Below, piece by piece: positions 61,374 to 64,000 of a DNA stretch of 64,000 nucleotides. The position numbers and the translations under genes are program-made. How positions within the stretch are numbered: position 1 is the first letter of the stretch; each line of letters starts with the position of its first letter. Origin of the DNA: Bacillus sp. BHET2 (GTDB lineage Bacteria; Bacillota; Bacilli; Bacillales; Bacillaceae_B); contig NZ_VCQN01000002.1 in NCBI RefSeq assembly GCF_005938125.1, positions 124,001-188,000 of the forward strand, written 5' to 3'. Below the pieces are notes generated by a model that ran no database searches, was not told the DNA's origin, and saw only the letters and a list, made by a program, of their open reading frames with translations.

Positions 61374-62292
61374 GCACGACCTCTCCTTTATCGTTTGTAA
61401 TTTCTAAGAATCTGTCTTCCAATGTTTTCGCAACAGGCATAACGCTGTATATTTGCACATCCGCTTCAACAAGTGACCGAATGACATTTGGTACTTGTTC
61501 TTTTGTTAAAGCTGCTTGCACTTCAGATCCCTTTGCTTCGAATTTGATTCCAGGATCGATTGTATTTAACACCGTTTTGAATGTGTCTACATCATTTACC
61601 TCAAGGTGGTATACCTGTTCAGAGCCTTCTACGAAGTCCTGCATTTGTTGGACATCAATCAACTTACCGGATTGAATGATCCCGATTCGATCACACATCA
61701 TTTCCATTTCGGATAATAAGTGACTCGAGACGATGACAGCCATCCCTTCTTCCTGGGCAAGCTTTCTGATATATGCACGAATTTCGCGAATCCCCGCAGG
61801 ATCTAGTCCATTTGTAGGTTCATCGAGAATGAGCAACTTTGGTTTATGGAGCAGACACTGTGCGAGCCCCAAACGCTGTCTCATTCCAAGGGAATAGGTT
61901 TTGACTTTATCATTGATTCGGTCTTTTAAACCGACCAGCTCGATAACTTCAGTCATTCTTTCTTCGGTGATCCCTTTTTGCATACGTGCGAAGTGTTTCA
62001 AGTTCTGATACCCTGACATAAACTTATAAAGCTCAGGATTTTCCACAATGGCACCAACATCCTTAATCGCACCTTCGAAATCTTTCTTGATGCTTTTGCC
62101 TGAAATCAGAACATCTCCTTTTGAAATATTCATCAAGCCTACGATCATCCGTATCGTCGTCGTTTTCCCAGCTCCATTCGGTCCAAGGAAACCAAACACT
62201 TCTCCTTCGTACACATCAAACGTTAAATTATCGATTATGGTCTTACCTTTGATGACTTTCGAAACACTTTGTAATTGCGCGATTGCCTTCAT
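61366..62292 (-). CDS. ABC transporter ATP-binding protein
   Basis: Walker A GPNGAGKTT (about residue 40), signature SLGMRQRLGLAQ, Walker B LLILDEPTNGLDPAG, plus a C-terminal extension of about 80 aa (EGSEQVYHLEVND onward) as in BcrA/YtrB-type exporters. Start is ATG 62292 (308 aa), eight bases after AGGAAG; ATG 62295 forms an ATGA overlap with the preceding gene. The frame open to 62382 is not conserved. Confidence 0.92.
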   Translation of the reverse strand: MKAIAQLQSVSKVIKGKTIIDNLTFDVYEGEVFGFLGPNGAGKTTTIRMIVGLMNISKGDVLISGKSIKKDFEGAIKDVGAIVENPELYKFMSGYQNLKHFARMQKGITEERMTEVIELVGLKDRINDKVKTYSLGMRQRLGLAQCLLHKPKLLILDEPTNGLDPAGIREIRAYIRKLAQEEGMAVIVSSHLLSEMEMMCDRIGIIQSGKLIDVQQMQDFVEGSEQVYHLEVNDVDTFKTVLNTIDPGIKFEAKGSEVQAALTKEQVPNVIRSLVEADVQIYSVMPVAKTLEDRFLEITNDKGEVVHA

Positions 62293-63002
62293 CATTTCAT
62301 CTTCCTTTCTGGTTTTGTTGTCTCTTTGAGCCATTGAAGAACAGACAATCCTTCTGTCTCTCTCAGCTCTTCTACGTGACAATGCCCTTTCACTTCACCA
62401 TCATGGATGATATACGCTTCATCCAATATCGCTTCAATTTCATCGATTTCATGGGTTGCGATGATCACTGTCTGATTTCCGAAATCAATATACGATAAGA
62501 GGCCCTTTACGATTGAATCCCGCACCATGGGGTCCAGTCCTGAAAACGGCTCATCCAGGAGCAGAACTTCTGTTTTTCTCGATAGGGCAAGAACAAGCTT
62601 TAACCGGCCACGGTTCCCTTTCGATAAATGCTTTATTTTCTTCCCGCTATCAAGCTCCATGAAATCCACCAGCTCAAGAGATCTTTCTACATCAAAATCG
62701 GAGAACTGAGAGGCGTAAAAACGAATCATTCCATCCACGGTAAATGCTTCGTAAAACATATCCAATTCGGTCAAGTAAGAAACGGCACTTGCAAATTTGC
62801 GGGTAACCGGTTTATCGTTCATAGTCACCGACCCTTTATTGGGGAGAACGAGTCCTGCAATCATCTTTAATGTGGTGGATTTCCCGCTGCCATTTGGACC
62901 AAGAAGTCCATAAATCTTCCCCTTCTCGAATTGAAAGGATGTGTTCTTTAAAGCGATTTCATTCCCATATTTTTTGGTTACACCAACAAATTTCACAACC
63001 AC
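62292..63002 (-). CDS. ABC transporter ATP-binding protein (YtrB-like)
   Basis: A 236-aa ATPase: Walker A GPNGSGKST (about 35), signature LSKGNRGRLKL, Walker B VLLLDEPFSGLDP. It lacks the long C-terminal part of its neighbour. Start is GTG at 63002, two bases after the gntR stop. Being next to a YtrA-type regulator resembles B. subtilis ytrAB. Its membrane partner is probably the gene upstream of gntR. Confidence 0.9.
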   Translation of the reverse strand: MVVKFVGVTKKYGNEIALKNTSFQFEKGKIYGLLGPNGSGKSTTLKMIAGLVLPNKGSVTMNDKPVTRKFASAVSYLTELDMFYEAFTVDGMIRFYASQFSDFDVERSLELVDFMELDSGKKIKHLSKGNRGRLKLVLALSRKTEVLLLDEPFSGLDPMVRDSIVKGLLSYIDFGNQTVIIATHEIDEIEAILDEAYIIHDGEVKGHCHVEELRETEGLSVLQWLKETTKPERKMK

Positions 63003-63004
63003 CT

Positions 63005-63379
63005 CTATTCCCCCTCTCTTCCATGAAGATATTTCTCGACGCCAAGGATCATTTGTTGTTTCGTTAATCCCAGCTCTCTCATGTTCTTGATAAATGACTT
63101 GATGACTTCCTCCTGCACCTTTTCATTAATTTGAGAAAGAACGTCTTCCCTATTCGTCACAAATGTCCCTTGTCCTCTCCTCGTCTCCACAATGTCCATC
63201 CTCTCTAATTCACTGTACGTACGTTGAATGGTATTCGGGTTCACTCCGGCTTGGACGGCCATTTCACGTACAGAAGGCAATTTGTCCCCGGGAGATAATT
63301 CATTTCTTACGACTTCTCGGATGATTCGATCTGCTATCTGCACGTATATCGGCTTGGATGCTGTATATTCTTCTGACAT
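63005..63379 (-). CDS. GntR family (YtrA subfamily) transcriptional regulator
   Basis: Winged helix PIYVQIADRIIREVVRNELSPGDKLPSVREMA (in part: SPGDKLPSVREMA) with VNPNTIQRTYSELE as recognition helix; a short C-terminal dimer helix completes 124 aa. YtrA-type regulators repress ABC transporter operons and respond to cell-wall antibiotics in several Firmicutes. It lies inside the operon, 3 bp after a membrane protein gene. Confidence 0.92.
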   Translation of the reverse strand: MSEEYTASKPIYVQIADRIIREVVRNELSPGDKLPSVREMAVQAGVNPNTIQRTYSELERMDIVETRRGQGTFVTNREDVLSQINEKVQEEVIKSFIKNMRELGLTKQQMILGVEKYLHGREGE

Positions 63380-63382
63380 GAC

Positions 63383-64000
63383 CTACACCTCAACCTTGCG
63401 ATCTAATAGCCAGCAGGAAATGATAAGTACGGTGATCATAACCATTCCTTCAAATATAAAGGGCATGAGTGGTAAAGGGACCATCTCAGGATTAAAGCCT
63501 GCATTCGCCTCATGCGCACCCACTGAGAAGAAGAAGCCTGTACTGACCTTTACGGTAAACGTATCAAAGAAAATCGTTTTCACCCATCCTATGCTCATAA
63601 TAAAAGCGACCACACTTTGATAGATAATAATGAAGCCTGCAATGAAGAGCCAGCGAATATTCTTAATCGACGGATATTTTGAAAGTGAGTGGTAGAACGT
63701 CCATAGAAAGATTGCCCATCCGGATAAATATACCCCTACGATGGTCACCGCTAGATTAAAGAGAATGCCTTCTTTGATTGGCCAATAGGGAAAAAGAGAG
63801 TCCCCTTGAAACATCACCATGGTCAATATCCCTAAACCATCCACTAATAGAAGGGAGAGGCAAGAGTATAGAAACGCTATGAGGAGTTTCGGTAATATGA
63901 GCATAAATCCGCTATGGGGACTATGAAGCCATAATTGCGTTTTCCCTTCCAAGCGAAGCATGGAACAGACGATTCCCGGGAGAAATGCAAAGTGAAACAC
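63383..64000 (-). CDS. membrane protein, probable ABC permease subunit (5' end outside)
   Basis: The frame is open to the window edge, so the gene is incomplete at its 5' end; the GTG at the edge is not a credible start. At least five hydrophobic segments are visible (for example LPKLLIAFLYSCLSLLLV, LFNLAVTIVGVYLSGWAIFLW in part, MITVLIISCWLL). It ends just before gntR and is probably the permease of the YtrB-like ATPase. Confidence 0.75.
   Translation of the reverse strand: MFHFAFLPGIVCSMLRLEGKTQLWLHSPHSGFMLILPKLLIAFLYSCLSLLLVDGLGILTMVMFQGDSLFPYWPIKEGILFNLAVTIVGVYLSGWAIFLWTFYHSLSKYPSIKNIRWLFIAGFIIIYQSVVAFIMSIGWVKTIFFDTFTVKVSTGFFFSVGAHEANAGFNPEMVPLPLMPFIFEGMVMITVLIISCWLLDRKVEV

Overview
The window is core chromosome of a low-GC Gram-positive endospore former of the family Bacillaceae. 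The gene order (dnaK operon, comE, yqeG-L, sda, mcc/yrr cluster, alaS, recD2, cymR, rarA) matches that of Bacillus subtilis block by block. The sporulation genes (spoIIP, gpr, sigK, tgl, sda), consensus sigma-A promoters, strong GGAGG ribosome binding sites and frequent TTG/GTG starts agree with this. I cannot fix the genus; something near Rossellomorea or marine Bacillus is a guess. No tRNA, rRNA, CRISPR array, prophage or insertion sequence was seen.

Layout, left to right. 0-0.1 kb: the 5' end of an alpha-glucosidase gene behind LacI/CcpA-type operators. 0.25-8.3 kb: the heat-shock operon hrcA-grpE-dnaK-dnaJ-prmA-rsmE-mtaB (minus strand), with a CIRCE operator and consensus -35 in front. 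8.3-15.4 kb: hemW, lepA, yqxA, spoIIP, gpr, rpsT. 15.4-21.5 kb: holA, yqzM and the DNA-uptake genes comEC/EB/EA/ER. 21.6-27.2 kb: yqeM-rsfS-yqeK-nadD-yhbY-aroE-yqeH-yqeG, then a DnaA-box cluster and the replication checkpoint gene sda. 27.3-31.3 kb: psd and pssA (divergent), a three-unit 124-bp tandem hairpin repeat, a YjcZ-like spore peptide with a sigma-K promoter, intact sigK, and several tiny genes. 31.4-35.3 kb: the methionine-to-cysteine operon yrrT-mtnN-mccA-mccB-yrhC. 35.5-48.2 kb: yrzA, then alaS (T-box) through ireB, ruvX, yrzB, mltG, trmR, trhP1, trhP2, udk, greA, pbpI and yrrS. 48.2-51.8 kb: yrrI, small genes, and bioY-bioB under a BirA operator. 51.9-59.4 kb: recD2, a TPR protein, mnmA, iscS, cymR, rarA. 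59.5-64 kb: spore transglutaminase tgl and a GntR/ABC-transporter operon that runs off the window.

Functional themes. Several genes modify tRNA: trmR, trhP1 and trhP2 for (m)o5U34, iscS and mnmA for s2U34, and mtaB for ms2t6A37. The cysteine regulator CymR and its likely target operon yrrT-yrhC both lie here. Sporulation and replication control meet in sda, sigK and its likely targets.

The least explained parts are non-coding: the 124-bp repeats whose hairpin arms change together, two sets of helically phased 20/21-bp repeats (13.57-13.66 and 59.51-59.56 kb), structured sequence on both sides of yqzM, and the small-gene nest at 30.4-31.3 kb. I found no convincing new defence, secretion or biosynthetic system.
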